64,000 bases of DNA from an uncultured Cellvibrionales bacterium. GTDB taxonomy: Bacteria > Pseudomonadota > Gammaproteobacteria > Pseudomonadales > Dasaniaceae. The notes under the pieces are model-generated. The model had not been told where the DNA came from, did no database searches, and worked only from the letters and a program-made list of their open reading frames with translations. Both the position numbers and the translations under genes were made by a program. Every line of letters begins with the position of its first letter. Position 1 is the first letter of the stretch. Of this stretch, positions 49,089-59,005 are shown piece after piece. Where the stretch lies: assembly GCA_913019905.1 (NCBI GenBank), contig CAJVZD010000004.1, forward strand, positions 124,001 through 188,000, read 5' to 3'.

Positions 49089-50066
49089 TTAGTCGGACGC
49101 TTCGTCATCGGCGTCCTTCCGGAACCGACGCGCAATATCTCGGGTGGCGCGTATTAAAGCATCTGCGATGCTCGGCTCCGAAGAAGCGTGCCCTGCGTCA
49201 CGAATAATATTCAACTGGCTTTCGGGCCAACTATTGTGAAGTGCTACGGCATTATCCAAGGTGCAAATCATGTCGTAACGGCCATGAACGATTATTCCCG
49301 GTGTGCCCGCTAGGTTTGCCGCGTTCTCAAGAATTTGATTAACTTCAAGAAAACCTTTATTGACAAAATAGTGAGCCTCAATTCTTGCGATAGCCAGTGC
49401 CATATGAGGCGCGCTAAAGCTTTCGACAAGCTCGTGACTGGGACGTAATGTCGCACACCGCGCCTCCCATAAAGACCAGGCCTTGGCAGCCCCCATTCGC
49501 GCCAACTCATTATCGCCCGTCAACAATTCATAATAGGCGGCAATTAAATGGTTACGCTCGGTCTTTTTAATCGGCTGAATGTAATCTTCCCAATAATCGG
49601 GGAAAATTTTGCTTGCTCCACTCTGGTAAAACCACTGTAAGTCCTGTTCTCGACAAAGAAAAACACCCCGTAATATAAGGGCCATAACTTTATCGGGATA
49701 GGTTTGAGCATAAACAAGACTTAACGTCGCCCCCCAGGAGCCACCAAATAGAACCCACTGCTCGATACCTAGATACTCACGAATGGCCTCCATATCTGCA
49801 AGCAGCGCTTGCGTACTATTATTTTCCAATTCGGCATGGGGAGTTGATAACCCCGCACCGCGTTGGTCAAAGAGGATTATTCTATAGTGCTCAGGGTTAA
49901 AAAATAAGCGGCTTTTCGGGTCCGATCCCGCGCCCGGCCCTCCGTGCACAAATAGAACGGGAATTCCTAGAACGTTACCGCTTTCTTCAAGATAAAGCTC
50001 ATGAGGATCTTCGACTGACAAGCGATGTGTTTTATAAGGTTTTATCTCAGGATACAAAGTCATCAT
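49089..50066 (-). CDS. pip: Proline iminopeptidase
   Basis: Alpha/beta-hydrolase that removes N-terminal proline from peptides. The 325-residue protein has HGGPGAGSDP (oxyanion region), DQRGAGLSTPH, the nucleophile in GGSWGATLSL, the acid in IIVHGRYDMICTL and the catalytic His in AGHASSEP. The start lies at 50066 (two adjacent Met codons). Confidence 0.94.
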   Translation of the reverse strand: MMTLYPEIKPYKTHRLSVEDPHELYLEESGNVLGIPVLFVHGGPGAGSDPKSRLFFNPEHYRIILFDQRGAGLSTPHAELENNSTQALLADMEAIREYLGIEQWVLFGGSWGATLSLVYAQTYPDKVMALILRGVFLCREQDLQWFYQSGASKIFPDYWEDYIQPIKKTERNHLIAAYYELLTGDNELARMGAAKAWSLWEARCATLRPSHELVESFSAPHMALAIARIEAHYFVNKGFLEVNQILENAANLAGTPGIIVHGRYDMICTLDNAVALHNSWPESQLNIIRDAGHASSEPSIADALIRATRDIARRFRKDADDEASD

Positions 50067-50223
50067 AACGTACGACCATCCATTTAATATTCGTCAACAC
50101 CTAGTATCGACCAATTTTAGAAAAATGCTCGGCTAAACAACTGACAAATCACTTTACTTGGCGAAGTATCGATTTACGCAAATAAACGGCGACGCTGTAA
50201 TACACGCACTATGACTCGTATTG

Positions 50224-50263
50224 TTAATTGGTCGCATAAATGTTCAATTGGCCGCATAAATCG
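50224..50263. repeat. Imperfect 20-bp tandem duplication upstream of pip
   Basis: Two units sharing AATTGG[T/C]CGCATAAAT with a period of 20 bases lie in the spacer between pip and typA. An overlapping GGCCG-N15-CGGCC inverted arrangement lies on the typA-proximal side. Confidence 0.8.
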
Positions 50264-50305
50264 ACTATACGGCCGGAAGAACCTCAGATCACATTGACCA
50301 ATAAA

Positions 50306-52111
50306 TTACTTGGCGCGCTTGCGTTCATTTTCCTTTAGTAACTTCTTTCTTAAGCGAATGCTTTGAGGAGTAACTTCAACCAACTCGTCTTCCTCAATAA
50401 ACTCAAGCGCTTGTTCCAAAGTATGTTTGACGGGAGGGGAAAGGACCAGCGCCTCGTCAGTCCCGGAAGCGCGGACGTTAGTTAGCTGCTTACCTTTTGT
50501 CGGGTTGATAGCCAGGTCATTATCGCGGGAGTGCAAACCGACAATTTGCCCTTCGTAAATATCGGTGGCGTGACCAAGAAATAACCGACCTCGATCCTGC
50601 AAGTTAAACAGGGAATAACTGAGGGTTTTACCGCTAACCATTGACACTAACACACCATTTTTTCGGCTAATCACTTCACCCATTTTGACGGGGCCATAAT
50701 GATCAAAAATACTGGTCATAATTCCTGAACCGGATGTCATTGTTAGAAACTGAGAGCGAAATCCAATCAAACCACGCGACGGAATCAAAAACTCCAGTTT
50801 TACGCGACCCTTACCGTCCGGCTCCATATTCTTCAGTTCGCCTTTCCGCAAACCAAGTTCTTCCATAATAGAGCCCTGATGTTGATCTTCAATATCGATC
50901 ACAACTTGCTCATAGGGCTCGTGAATCTCGCCGTCAACTTCACGCTGCACAACTTCCGGGCGCGACACACCCATTTCAAAACCTTCACGACGCATTGTTT
51001 CAATGAGGACAGACAGATGTAACTCCCCCCTCCCCGACACTTTAAATTTGTCCGGCGAATCGCCTTGTTCTACGCGCAGTGCAACGTTATGTATTAATTC
51101 CTGATCCAGGCGCTCTCTGATATTCCTGGAAGTGACAAATTTCCCTTCCTTTCCTGCAAAGGGTGAGTCATTAACCTGGAATGTCATGCTGACAGTCGGC
51201 TCATCAACGGACAACGCGGGCAGTACTTCTATGTTTGCTGGATCGCACAATGTGTCCGAAATACTTAAACCATCAATACCGGTAATGCAGACAATATCGC
51301 CTGCCCGAGCTTCTGGCACTTCAACTCGCTCAAGCCCTAAATGGCCCATGACAGACAGTACTTTCCCTTTCTTTTGCTTACCATCGGCGCTGGCAACGAT
51401 TACCTGATGATTTGGCTTTAAAACACCTCTGGCAATCCGACCTACACCAATGACTCCTACGTAACTCGAGTAATCCAATGCTGAAATCTGCATTTGTAAA
51501 GGACCATCAACATCAACTTTCGGTGCCTGAACCTTATCGACGATCATTTCAAACAACGGCGTCATATCGTCCGCCATTTCCTCTGGATCCAGTCCGGCAA
51601 TGCCATTCAGTGCAGAGGCATAGATAACAGGAAAATCAAGCTGCTCGTCGGTGGCACCGAGTCGATCAAACAAATCAAAAACCTGATCCATTACCCAATC
51701 AGGACGAGCGGCTGGTCGATCAACCTTATTAATAACAACAATAGGATTTAATCCCTGCTCGAACGCTTTTGAGGTAACAAATCGAGTTTGTGGCATCGGC
51801 CCGTCAACAGCATCAACAAGCAACAAGACACAATCAACCATCGACAAGACTCGCTCTACTTCTCCGCCGAAATCGGCGTGTCCCGGAGTGTCAACGATAT
51901 TGATATGGTAATCATTCCATTCAATCGCCGTATTTTTGGCCAAAATGGTAATACCGCGCTCCTTCTCCTGATCATTGGAATCCATGAGTCGCTCAGAGCC
52001 TTCATCTCGACGATCTAATGTGCCAGACTGAGCGAGCAGCTTATCGACCAAAGTCGTTTTGCCATGGTCAACGTGAGCTATTATGGCGATATTACGGAGT
52101 TTCTCTATCAC
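50306..52111 (-). CDS. typA: Ribosome-associated GTPase TypA/BipA
   Basis: Translational GTPase that assists 50S assembly and stress adaptation. The 601-residue protein has G1 [10 protein letters not shown]2 ERGITI, G3 [12 protein letters not shown] and G4 NKVDRP, then the EF-G-like domain III/V regions ([22 protein letters not shown]) and the BipA-specific C-terminus ending KRAK. It stands alone, divergent from the NSS transporter. Confidence 0.97.
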   Translation of the reverse strand: MIEKLRNIAIIAHVDHGKTTLVDKLLAQSGTLDRRDEGSERLMDSNDQEKERGITILAKNTAIEWNDYHINIVDTPGHADFGGEVERVLSMVDCVLLLVDAVDGPMPQTRFVTSKAFEQGLNPIVVINKVDRPAARPDWVMDQVFDLFDRLGATDEQLDFPVIYASALNGIAGLDPEEMADDMTPLFEMIVDKVQAPKVDVDGPLQMQISALDYSSYVGVIGVGRIARGVLKPNHQVIVASADGKQKKGKVLSVMGHLGLERVEVPEARAGDIVCITGIDGLSISDTLCDPANIEVLPALSVDEPTVSMTFQVNDSPFAGKEGKFVTSRNIRERLDQELIHNVALRVEQGDSPDKFKVSGRGELHLSVLIETMRREGFEMGVSRPEVVQREVDGEIHEPYEQVVIDIEDQHQGSIMEELGLRKGELKNMEPDGKGRVKLEFLIPSRGLIGFRSQFLTMTSGSGIMTSIFDHYGPVKMGEVISRKNGVLVSMVSGKTLSYSLFNLQDRGRLFLGHATDIYEGQIVGLHSRDNDLAINPTKGKQLTNVRASGTDEALVLSPPVKHTLEQALEFIEEDELVEVTPQSIRLRKKLLKENERKRAK

Positions 52112-52448
52112 AGCGGGTACCTAGTGGGATCTTAAAAGGGCGCGAATTATACAGCTATACTAGGTCGGTGGCGAGCTTTTGATCAACTTTGCCTGGAACA
52201 AAGCAATAAATTCCCACAATAATCACTTCATTTCGGTCGCTTGTAATGCAGCAACTGTAATTATTGTGCCCGCGCAATAAAAACAAGCAGTAAACTCTGG
52301 CCGATAATACCGCGAAATCATAGGTCAGAGCGCCTTTCTGAAGACCTGGTGATTATGCTATTCTGTTTGTGAATACTCATATTTTCAAATGGGTATTTCA
52401 ATGAGCCTCAAAAAAACTAATAAAAACTAGTAAAATCAAGGAAACTAC
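52112..52448. promoter_or_regulatory. Divergent typA/transporter region with two hairpins
   Basis: No gene is supported here. An 8-bp inverted repeat TTATTGTG-CCCG-CGCAATAA lies at 52261-52280 (one G-U pair). A second, AATACTCAT-N8-ATGGGTATT at 52372-52397 (9 bp, one G-U), lies about 50 bases before the transporter start, in its likely leader. Their roles as operator or leader structure are unknown. Confidence 0.45.
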
Positions 52449-53795
52449 GTGTCGACAAAAACCGCTCGCAGCCAATGGTCGTCTCGATTCACCTTTATTC
52501 TCGCTGCAACAGGCTCTGCTGTAGGCTTGGGCAACATATGGAAATTCCCCTATATAACCGGCGAGTACGGCGGCGGAGCATTCGTGCTGGTCTATTTATG
52601 CTGCATTGCAATTCTTGGCATTCCGATGCTAATGGCCGAAATCATGATCGGTCGCGCCGGTAGTTCCAGCCCCAGCAACAGCTTTAGAGAATTAACTACA
52701 GCCAACAACCTCAATAAACATTGGTCAGCCGCGGGAACCATCGGAGTTACCGCAGCCTTTCTCGTCCTGACTTTTTACAGTGTCATTGGCGGCTGGTCGA
52801 TCGCTTATCTTAGCTACTCGCTGCAAGGTCTATTTGCCGGCAACGACGCTGCGGCGATCGGTGATATTTTTAATGACCTAATAAGTTCGCCATCTGCCGT
52901 TATCGGCTGGCATACCATATTCATGCTGTTTGCTGTCAGTGTTGTCGCTCGCGGTGTCAATAAAGGCATAGAAAAAACCGTCACCGTACTGATGCCCGCC
53001 ATGTTCATTTTATTGCTCATGCTGGTCGCCTACGCATCAACAACACCGGGCTTCCAACAAAGCCTGCAATTTCTGTTTTCGTTCGATTTCTCCAAACTTA
53101 CCGCTGAAGGCGTATTACAAGCGCTGGGGCACGCATTCTTTACCTTAAGCCTCGGGCTGGCGATCATGCTCGCATACGGCTCTTACCTCGGCAAAGACGT
53201 ATCTATCAGTAGAACGGCGGTTATCGTATCTTTTCTCGATACGCTCGTAGCATTACTGGCGGGCATCGTCATTTTTTCCGTAGCATTTAGCAACAACCTA
53301 ACGCCCGGAGCCGGTCCCGGTCTGGTTTTTCAAACGCTACCTCTCGCCTTCGGCCAAATGCCAGGCGGAAATTTGCTCAGTATTTTCTTCTTCTTCATGT
53401 TACTGTTTGCGGCATGGTCTTCAGCAATTTCTATTACCGAGCCCTGCGTCTCTCAGCTAATGCAGCGCTTTAACATTAGCAGAAAACGCTCTTCGGCATT
53501 AATAGGAATTAGCGCGTGGCTTATCGGCGTCCTCGCTGCACTGTCATTTAGCGTACTCAGTGACACTCACATTATCGGCCTATCAATCTTTGATTTTCTG
53601 GATTACATTACAACCAATATCTTGCTGCCCTTAGGCTGTATGATTACCGCTCTATTTTGCGGCTGGGCTCTTCCAAAAACGATAAGTCAGGAGGCACTCG
53701 ATTTAAATGATACGCAACACAAATTATGGATATTCATATTACGATTTATTACCCCAGTGCTAATATTGATCGTATTCATTTCTAATTTCCTATAG
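52449..53795 (+). CDS. Sodium-dependent neurotransmitter-symporter (NSS) family transporter
   Basis: A 448-residue membrane protein with 11-12 helices. The first helix carries the sodium- and substrate-binding signature GSAVGLGNIWKFPYITGEYG, followed by GGGAFVLVYL. Bacterial members (LeuT, TnaT, MhsT) take up amino acids with sodium; the substrate here is unknown. The GTG start has AAGGAA at good spacing. Many Ser/Gly-rich helices (FFMLLFAAWSSAISITEP) match the family. Confidence 0.92.
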   Translation: MSTKTARSQWSSRFTFILAATGSAVGLGNIWKFPYITGEYGGGAFVLVYLCCIAILGIPMLMAEIMIGRAGSSSPSNSFRELTTANNLNKHWSAAGTIGVTAAFLVLTFYSVIGGWSIAYLSYSLQGLFAGNDAAAIGDIFNDLISSPSAVIGWHTIFMLFAVSVVARGVNKGIEKTVTVLMPAMFILLLMLVAYASTTPGFQQSLQFLFSFDFSKLTAEGVLQALGHAFFTLSLGLAIMLAYGSYLGKDVSISRTAVIVSFLDTLVALLAGIVIFSVAFSNNLTPGAGPGLVFQTLPLAFGQMPGGNLLSIFFFFMLLFAAWSSAISITEPCVSQLMQRFNISRKRSSALIGISAWLIGVLAALSFSVLSDTHIIGLSIFDFLDYITTNILLPLGCMITALFCGWALPKTISQEALDLNDTQHKLWIFILRFITPVLILIVFISNFL

Positions 53796-53846
53796 GGTTT
53801 CTGTCAACAGAGATCATTATAGAAGCTCAATCTAATAGAACCCTAT

Positions 53847-54308
53847 ATGCTTTCATCATCCCCCTCAGCCGCAAATAATGTTTTGCGGCCGCTCTTAGTG
53901 ACAATATTAGTCATATTGGCCGCCCTCTATATCTATACCGATAAGCAAGAAGAGTTTTATAGACAATATGCAATCCCAGAAATTGAGACAATATTGTTCG
54001 AAATTTCAGACTGGAACGAAGGAAGCTTAAGGGAACACTTATCAAAAGAAACCAAAGACAGCATCGATGCCAAACAAATGTCGACCTTGCTTGCTCAATA
54101 TCGCCCACTGGGTAAATTTGTCTCGATTAAACATTTGGAGTTTTCAAAATTAGTGAGCGCAATGAGCTTGTTTAGCAAAGATCGGATTAGCTATCAGGGA
54201 ATTGTTGAATTCGATTCGGGCCTTTCAGACGTAACAATAACCCTACTGAAGAAAGACCGCACTTATCAAATTTATAACTTAAATATAAAACTCGATAGCA
54301 ACAGCTAA
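53847..54308 (+). CDS. Membrane-anchored protein of unknown function
   Basis: A 153-residue protein with one N-terminal membrane helix (residues 13-31, LRPLLVTILVILAALYIYT) and a periplasmic domain of alpha then beta character (ISDWNEGSLREHL, LLAQYRPLGKFVSI, YQGIVEFDSGLSDVTITLLK), which could be an NTF2-like fold (weak inference). I do not recognise the family. It lies 51 bases after the NSS transporter on the same strand and may be co-transcribed. Confidence 0.6.
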   Translation: MLSSSPSAANNVLRPLLVTILVILAALYIYTDKQEEFYRQYAIPEIETILFEISDWNEGSLREHLSKETKDSIDAKQMSTLLAQYRPLGKFVSIKHLEFSKLVSAMSLFSKDRISYQGIVEFDSGLSDVTITLLKKDRTYQIYNLNIKLDSNS

Positions 54309-54421
54309 CCGCCACACTACCAACACTCTGATGTTAGCAATAGTAGGGTTCGGCCTAGATCCTCGCCGCCGAAAAGCCTCAACCAATACAGGTTTTTCTC
54401 TTTTAGTTTTCAAGCCAATTA

Positions 54422-55186
54422 TCAGTCGACCGAAATGACTTCAACGTCAAAGGAAACAACCAAACTACAAACTTCCTGTTTCATAGTTTCAAGCTCACCT
54501 TCGTCTGTTCCACTCATTACCAGGTTCACGCCATAGCCGTCTTTTCGGTAAAATGGATAGCTGCCGAGCTCAACCTGTGGATATCTATCCTGAATTTCAC
54601 CAAGGGCTTCAGCAATTTCACCTTCTGAGAGATAGGCAGCAACGGATCTTGAACGAACTGGATCACCACCTTTAACTTGGCCGTCAGCCAAGGTACTAAC
54701 CATCGCCTGCATGACCATGGGCACGCCCGCCATTACGAAGACATTGCCCATCTTGAACCCCGGTGGTCCTCCGGTCGGATTTTGAATTAGCTCTCCACCA
54801 ACCGGTAATCTTGCCATACGCAGTCGCGACCGCATTATATCTTCTGGCACCTCTCTTCTTCGAATGATTTTTTCTGCCTCAGGATGGATAAAAAGCTCAA
54901 CAGCAAATGCTTTGGCAATGCAGTCCGCTGTAATATCATCGTGGGTTGGACCTATACCGCCAGTGGTAAAAACATAATCAAATTTCTGTCGACACTCATT
55001 GACCGTGTCAACGATAACGTCTTCGACGTCCGGTATGATACGGGCCTCTAACAGCCTAACCCCGAGTTCATTCAGCTCTTTTGACAGAAAAGCCAAGTTG
55101 ACATCCTGCGTTCGACCGGACAGGATTTCATTCCCAATAATTATCATGCAAGCACTTACAATTTTTTCCTGCGCCAACTGACTCAT
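54422..55186 (-). CDS. CinA-type molybdopterin-binding domain protein
   Basis: A 254-residue protein with the MoaB/Mog-like fold of CinA N-terminal domains: IGNEILSGRTQDVN, YVFTTGGIGPTHDDIT and the C-terminal region NPTGGPPGFKMGNVFVMAGVP. It lacks the CinA C-terminal deamidase domain. Relatives hydrolyse ADP-ribose or FAD-type pyrophosphates; the substrate here is unknown. ATG 55186 is preferred: AAGGAACGG precedes it directly, inside the longer frame starting at 55222. Confidence 0.85.
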   Translation of the reverse strand: MSQLAQEKIVSACMIIIGNEILSGRTQDVNLAFLSKELNELGVRLLEARIIPDVEDVIVDTVNECRQKFDYVFTTGGIGPTHDDITADCIAKAFAVELFIHPEAEKIIRRREVPEDIMRSRLRMARLPVGGELIQNPTGGPPGFKMGNVFVMAGVPMVMQAMVSTLADGQVKGGDPVRSRSVAAYLSEGEIAEALGEIQDRYPQVELGSYPFYRKDGYGVNLVMSGTDEGELETMKQEVCSLVVSFDVEVISVD

Positions 55187-55326
55187 TACCCGTTCCTTCC
55201 CAAATTTAAATTTACGAAACATCTACTCATACTGAAAATTAGCACCCATCTTTTAGGGGAAAACAAGCTAATAATTTATGTTAGACCCGAAAGACCAGGG
55301 AATTTATGAGCTAAAAAATCCACGCA

Positions 55327-56781
55327 CTATCCAGGCCGATACACCTTGACGTTTTCATAGCCTTGCTCGAGAAGATGTGATGCATGCAATCGACTCATAA
55401 CACCTTTATCGCAATACAATAAATAGACCTTGCTTTTATCCAATTCTGCAAATTGATTATGCAAATTATAAAACGGAATTTTCTGAACGGTGACCGATGT
55501 CAACTTAAGAGGCTTACGCTCCTCTTCCGCTGGGTGACGAACATCAATAATCACCCCGTTTTGAATGGGAACATTTAGTATCTCAACATCCTGACGAGTG
55601 AGGTTTTCGTCGGCAATTTCATCAATATTGATATATTTTGCGTCTTTCAGCGCCTTATCCAAAATAGAAAAATCGAACTTTTCCTCTTCGAAAATAATTT
55701 TCTCAGGTTTTGCTCGAGTTGTTGGCTTTACAGAAATGACACCACAATATTCCGGCATTGCCGCCGCAAACTCTTCGGTACCAATCTGCCGGGAAATGCG
55801 GATAATATCTTCTTTATCAGAGGTAATAAGCGGCCGCAATACGAGCGTATCGATCACCGAATCAATCACCGTTAAATTGGTCAACGTCTGACTGGAGACC
55901 TGGGCAACTGCCTCGCCGGTAACCAGTGCATTAACATTAAGCGTTTTCGCTACCTCTGCACCGGCCCGCAACATCATTCGTTTCAAAACCACACCCATCT
56001 GAGAATCATTAACATTTTGTAAAATTTCTGCAACAACGGGCTCAAAGGGAACAGAGATAAACTTCACTCGTGAAGATGCCCCATATTTCATCCATAAATA
56101 AAGCGCAATTTCTTTTACGCCAATCTCGTGATCTCGCCCGCCGAGATTGAAGAAGCAAAAATGTGTCCGCAAACCGCGCTTCATAGTTAAGTAGCTGGAG
56201 ACCGTAGAATCAAAACCACCGGAGATTAAACTGACGACTGAATCCAAGCTTCCGAGGGGAAACCCCCCCAAACCTTCGTGACGCCGATTAACAACAAAAA
56301 GCTGTTTGTCGCGCAGCTCCAATCGCACGGTAATTTCGGGATTATGCAGATCCACTCCCGCGCAATTGGTATTCTGGTTTAAGCCACCACCGATATATTG
56401 CTCTAATTCATGTGAACTAAAATCATGCTTTCCAACACGCTTACAACGAACAACGAAAGTCTTTCCCTCCAATCTTTCTGCCCACAGCTGACGGGTTTTC
56501 TCGTACGCATCGTGCATATCCTCAAAGGGGAACTCCAGTACATCGAGAAAATGCGCAATTCCCGGAGTACATGACAACACCTCAACCAGTTGCCTCGATA
56601 TTGATTCATTATTCGTCTGCGACACGACCACGAGCTTGTCCCACTCGCTCTGAATTTCTATTGAGTCATCAATTGGTCGAAGCAGCGCTTTTAAGTTGTT
56701 ACGCAATTGTCGAACAAACTGCTTACGCACAGGCTTGCTCTTTATCGTGATTTCAGGAAAAAACTTAACAATAAACTTCAT
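55327..56781 (-). CDS. thiI: tRNA 4-thiouridine synthetase / thiamine sulfurtransferase ThiI
   Basis: Makes s4U8 in tRNA and supplies sulfur for the thiazole of thiamine. The 484-residue protein has an NFLD/THUMP N-terminus (FVVRCKRVGKHDFSS), a PP-loop ATPase domain (LISGGFDSTVSSYL), MPEYCGVISVKP with the resolving Cys, and a C-terminal rhodanese domain with catalytic Cys457 in LLYCDKGVMSRLHASHL. The length matches E. coli ThiI (482). It is divergent from glnA across a 504-base region. It adds to the thiamine theme of the window. Confidence 0.96.
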   Translation of the reverse strand: MKFIVKFFPEITIKSKPVRKQFVRQLRNNLKALLRPIDDSIEIQSEWDKLVVVSQTNNESISRQLVEVLSCTPGIAHFLDVLEFPFEDMHDAYEKTRQLWAERLEGKTFVVRCKRVGKHDFSSHELEQYIGGGLNQNTNCAGVDLHNPEITVRLELRDKQLFVVNRRHEGLGGFPLGSLDSVVSLISGGFDSTVSSYLTMKRGLRTHFCFFNLGGRDHEIGVKEIALYLWMKYGASSRVKFISVPFEPVVAEILQNVNDSQMGVVLKRMMLRAGAEVAKTLNVNALVTGEAVAQVSSQTLTNLTVIDSVIDTLVLRPLITSDKEDIIRISRQIGTEEFAAAMPEYCGVISVKPTTRAKPEKIIFEEEKFDFSILDKALKDAKYINIDEIADENLTRQDVEILNVPIQNGVIIDVRHPAEEERKPLKLTSVTVQKIPFYNLHNQFAELDKSKVYLLYCDKGVMSRLHASHLLEQGYENVKVYRPG

Positions 56782-56997
56782 GTTCGAAAAACTCGCGGAC
56801 AGGGCAAAAAGTGCATTATAAACAATATTACAAATGATGCCCCAAACTTACGCTCATTATTCCCCCTTGAAGTTCCTGTTGCACCAAACAGAATACTCAC
56901 CAAAATCAACAGCTGCCCGATTTTAGACAAAGCTTTCTCACAGGCTGTTTCTTGACGAGGGATTTTGGTTTAAACTAGAGCGCTACCGAGACACGAC

Positions 56998-57031
56998 GCA
57001 CCAAAATTGTGCACACGCACCAGTAAAGCGC
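56998..57031 (+). promoter_or_regulatory. Two candidate NtrC-binding sites upstream of glnA
   Basis: GCACCAAAATTGTGC (56998-57012) matches the NtrC consensus GCACCA-N3-TGGTGC with one mismatch. A weaker second half-site match, GCACCAGTAAAGCGC, lies at 57017-57031. They sit about 126 and 107 bases upstream of the expected sigma-54 start, comparable to the E. coli glnA enhancers. Confidence 0.65.
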
Positions 57032-57105
57032 ATTTTGACGATGGGGTGATGGTACTACAGCTCGAAAATCGTCGAAACAACAGTGAGTTAGCGAATCAAT
57101 AGATC

Positions 57106-57121
57106 TGGTATATTTTTTGCT
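57106..57121 (+). promoter_or_regulatory. Sigma-54 promoter of glnA
   Basis: TGGTATATTTTTTGCT contains the invariant GG and GC separated by exactly ten bases (57107-57108 and 57119-57120), with the TTTGCT -12 element. It lies 165 bases before the glnA start, downstream of the NtrC sites. The remainder of the 56782-57285 region, including the thiI promoter side, showed no other recognisable element. Confidence 0.75.
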
Positions 57122-57285
57122 TTTAGCTAACCGCTTACACAAACTATTGCACTGCAGCTATGGGATAATCCTTGGCGTAAAGTCATAGACGTAAACTGGA
57201 ACAATTCGTAGCAGTAAACTAAGACTGTTGAGCTGCCGAAGCATTTTGACATTTAACTATTACATAATTTTGAAGGAGTCCGAGG

Positions 57286-58692
57286 ATGTCAGAGAAAACT
57301 CTGAATTTAATAAAAGAAAACGACGCGAAATGGGTAGACCTGCGCTTCACAGATACCAAGGGTAAGGAACAGCACGTTACTATTCCTGCTACAGAAATCA
57401 ATGACGGCTTCTTCGAAGAGGGAAAAATGTTTGACGGTTCTTCTATCGAAGGCTGGAAAGGCATCAATGAGTCAGACATGATCCTCATGCCGGACGACGA
57501 CACGGCTGTGATTGACCCTTTCACCGATGATACAACTCTTAATCTGCGCTGCGGCATTGTCGAGCCGATGACCATGCAAGGCTACAATCGCGATCCGCGT
57601 TCCATTGCACAACGCGCTGACGGTTATATGAAATCGACAGGTATCGCCGATTCATGTCTGTTCGGCCCAGAGCCAGAATTCTTCGTCTTTGACGATGTTA
57701 AATGGCACACCGAAATGTCTGGTGTTGGCTATCAAATAAACTCAGAAGAAGCCGCCTGGTCCTCGGGAAAGGCATATTCTGACGGCAATACAGGCCACAG
57801 ACCTGGTGTTAAGGGCGGTTACTTTCCCGTTCCGCCAGTCGATTCACTCCATGACCTTCGCGGCGCAATGTGTAACGCGATGGAAGCAATGGATCTCGAG
57901 ATTGAAGTACATCACCACGAAGTGGGTACTGCAGGCCAGTGTGAGATCGGCGTCGGACCAGCAAGCATTGTACAAAAGGCTGATGAAGTTCAGGTTTTAA
58001 AGTATTGCGTTCACAATATTGCTCACGCCTACGGAAAGACTGCGACCTTTATGCCTAAGCCAATCGTTGGCGACAACGGTTCGGGAATGCATGTTCACCA
58101 GTCTTTATCTAAAGATGGCAACAACATCATGTCTGGCGACGTCTATGGTGGAATGAGTGAAACCGCACTGTTTTATATTGGCGGCATCATCAAACATGCT
58201 CGCGCTATTAACGCTTTTGCAAACGCTTCGACCAATTCATACAAACGCCTCGTACCTGGTTTCGAAGCTCCGGTCATGCTGGCGTATTCAGCACGCAATC
58301 GCAGTGCGTCAATCCGCATACCTTTTGTTCCAAATCCTAAAGCACGTCGCATCGAAGTTCGCTTTGGCGACCCTACGGGCAACCCGTACCTTATGTTCAC
58401 AGCTATGCTAATGGCCGGACTTGACGGTATTGCCAACAAGATCCACCCTGGTGATCCAGCAGACAAAGATCTGTACGACTTACCACCTGAAGAAGCAGCA
58501 GAAATACCCACTGTAGCGGCAACACTCGAGCAAGCTTTAGCAGCTCTCGACGCTGACCGCGAGTTCCTAACAGTGGGCGGAGTCATGGACGATGATACTA
58601 TCGATGCTTACATCGCTCTAAAGAGTGAAGAAGTTGAGCGCCTTAACTCTACGACTCACCCGGTTGAGTTCGATATGTACTACAGCTGTTAA
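57286..58692 (+). CDS. glnA: Glutamine synthetase type I
   Basis: Assimilates ammonia into glutamine. The 468-residue GSI-beta enzyme has [16 protein letters not shown], the metal and active-site motifs [11 protein letters not shown] and [44 protein letters not shown], and the adenylylation site Tyr397 in LYDLPPEE, identical in position to E. coli. GAAGGAG precedes the ATG. It is regulated by the sigma-54/NtrC elements upstream, and ends at a strong terminator. Confidence 0.98.
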   Translation: MSEKTLNLIKENDAKWVDLRFTDTKGKEQHVTIPATEINDGFFEEGKMFDGSSIEGWKGINESDMILMPDDDTAVIDPFTDDTTLNLRCGIVEPMTMQGYNRDPRSIAQRADGYMKSTGIADSCLFGPEPEFFVFDDVKWHTEMSGVGYQINSEEAAWSSGKAYSDGNTGHRPGVKGGYFPVPPVDSLHDLRGAMCNAMEAMDLEIEVHHHEVGTAGQCEIGVGPASIVQKADEVQVLKYCVHNIAHAYGKTATFMPKPIVGDNGSGMHVHQSLSKDGNNIMSGDVYGGMSETALFYIGGIIKHARAINAFANASTNSYKRLVPGFEAPVMLAYSARNRSASIRIPFVPNPKARRIEVRFGDPTGNPYLMFTAMLMAGLDGIANKIHPGDPADKDLYDLPPEEAAEIPTVAATLEQALAALDADREFLTVGGVMDDDTIDAYIALKSEEVERLNSTTHPVEFDMYYSC

Positions 58693-58711
58693 TATCCAGA
58701 ACTATTAGCAC

Positions 58712-58726
58712 TTGCCATCATGGCAA
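58712..58726. other. Perfect inverted repeat downstream of glnA
   Basis: TTGCCA-TCA-TGGCAA forms a 6-bp hairpin 20 bases after the glnA stop, just before the intrinsic terminator. It may stabilise the 3' end of the mRNA (inference). Confidence 0.55.
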
Positions 58727-58732
58727 ATGTTA

Positions 58733-58771
58733 AAAAAGCTCGATTCGGATTTTCGGATCGGGCTTTTTTTT
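58733..58771 (+). terminator. Intrinsic terminator of glnA
   Basis: AGCTCGAT (58737-58744) pairs with ATCGGGCT (58757-58764; one G-U) and the hairpin is followed by a run of eight or more T. An upstream A-run gives additional pairing with the T-tract. This is the clearest intrinsic terminator in the window. Confidence 0.92.
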
Positions 58772-58834
58772 GGTCAATTTTCTTGTTTCTGATACCTAGC
58801 AGACATTAAACTTGCCGCCATAGGAGAAAAAGTA

Positions 58835-58888
58835 ATGCCGAAATCAAATATGGCAGCGACCCAAAAATTGATAAAAACAGGGCTATAA
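58835..58888 (+). CDS. Candidate 17-residue small ORF with strong ribosome-binding site
   Basis: An ATG preceded by AGGAG at 9 bases opens a 17-codon frame, MPKSNMAATQKLIKTGL, between the glnA terminator and the DUF4124 gene. A TATAAT overlaps its stop codon, which argues that this stretch may be promoter rather than gene. No homologue is known to me. Confidence 0.2.
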   Translation: MPKSNMAATQKLIKTGL

Positions 58889-59005
58889 TTAACGGGTGGA
58901 TCTGTCAATTTTTCCTGCCGGAACCTAAACGCAGAGCTCGAAAAGAACAGCCGCCTACCATCATATTTAAGCGGCTATATGAAAGCACCGCCCAGGAGAG
59001 AACTT

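Noticed and set aside
54350-54374. TTCGGC-N13-GCCGAA hairpin between convergent genes as a terminator
   Set aside because: Stem is only 6 bp with a long loop and no T-tract on either strand.
58173-58586. Antisense open frame over glnA
   Set aside because: Shadow of a highly expressed, codon-biased gene.
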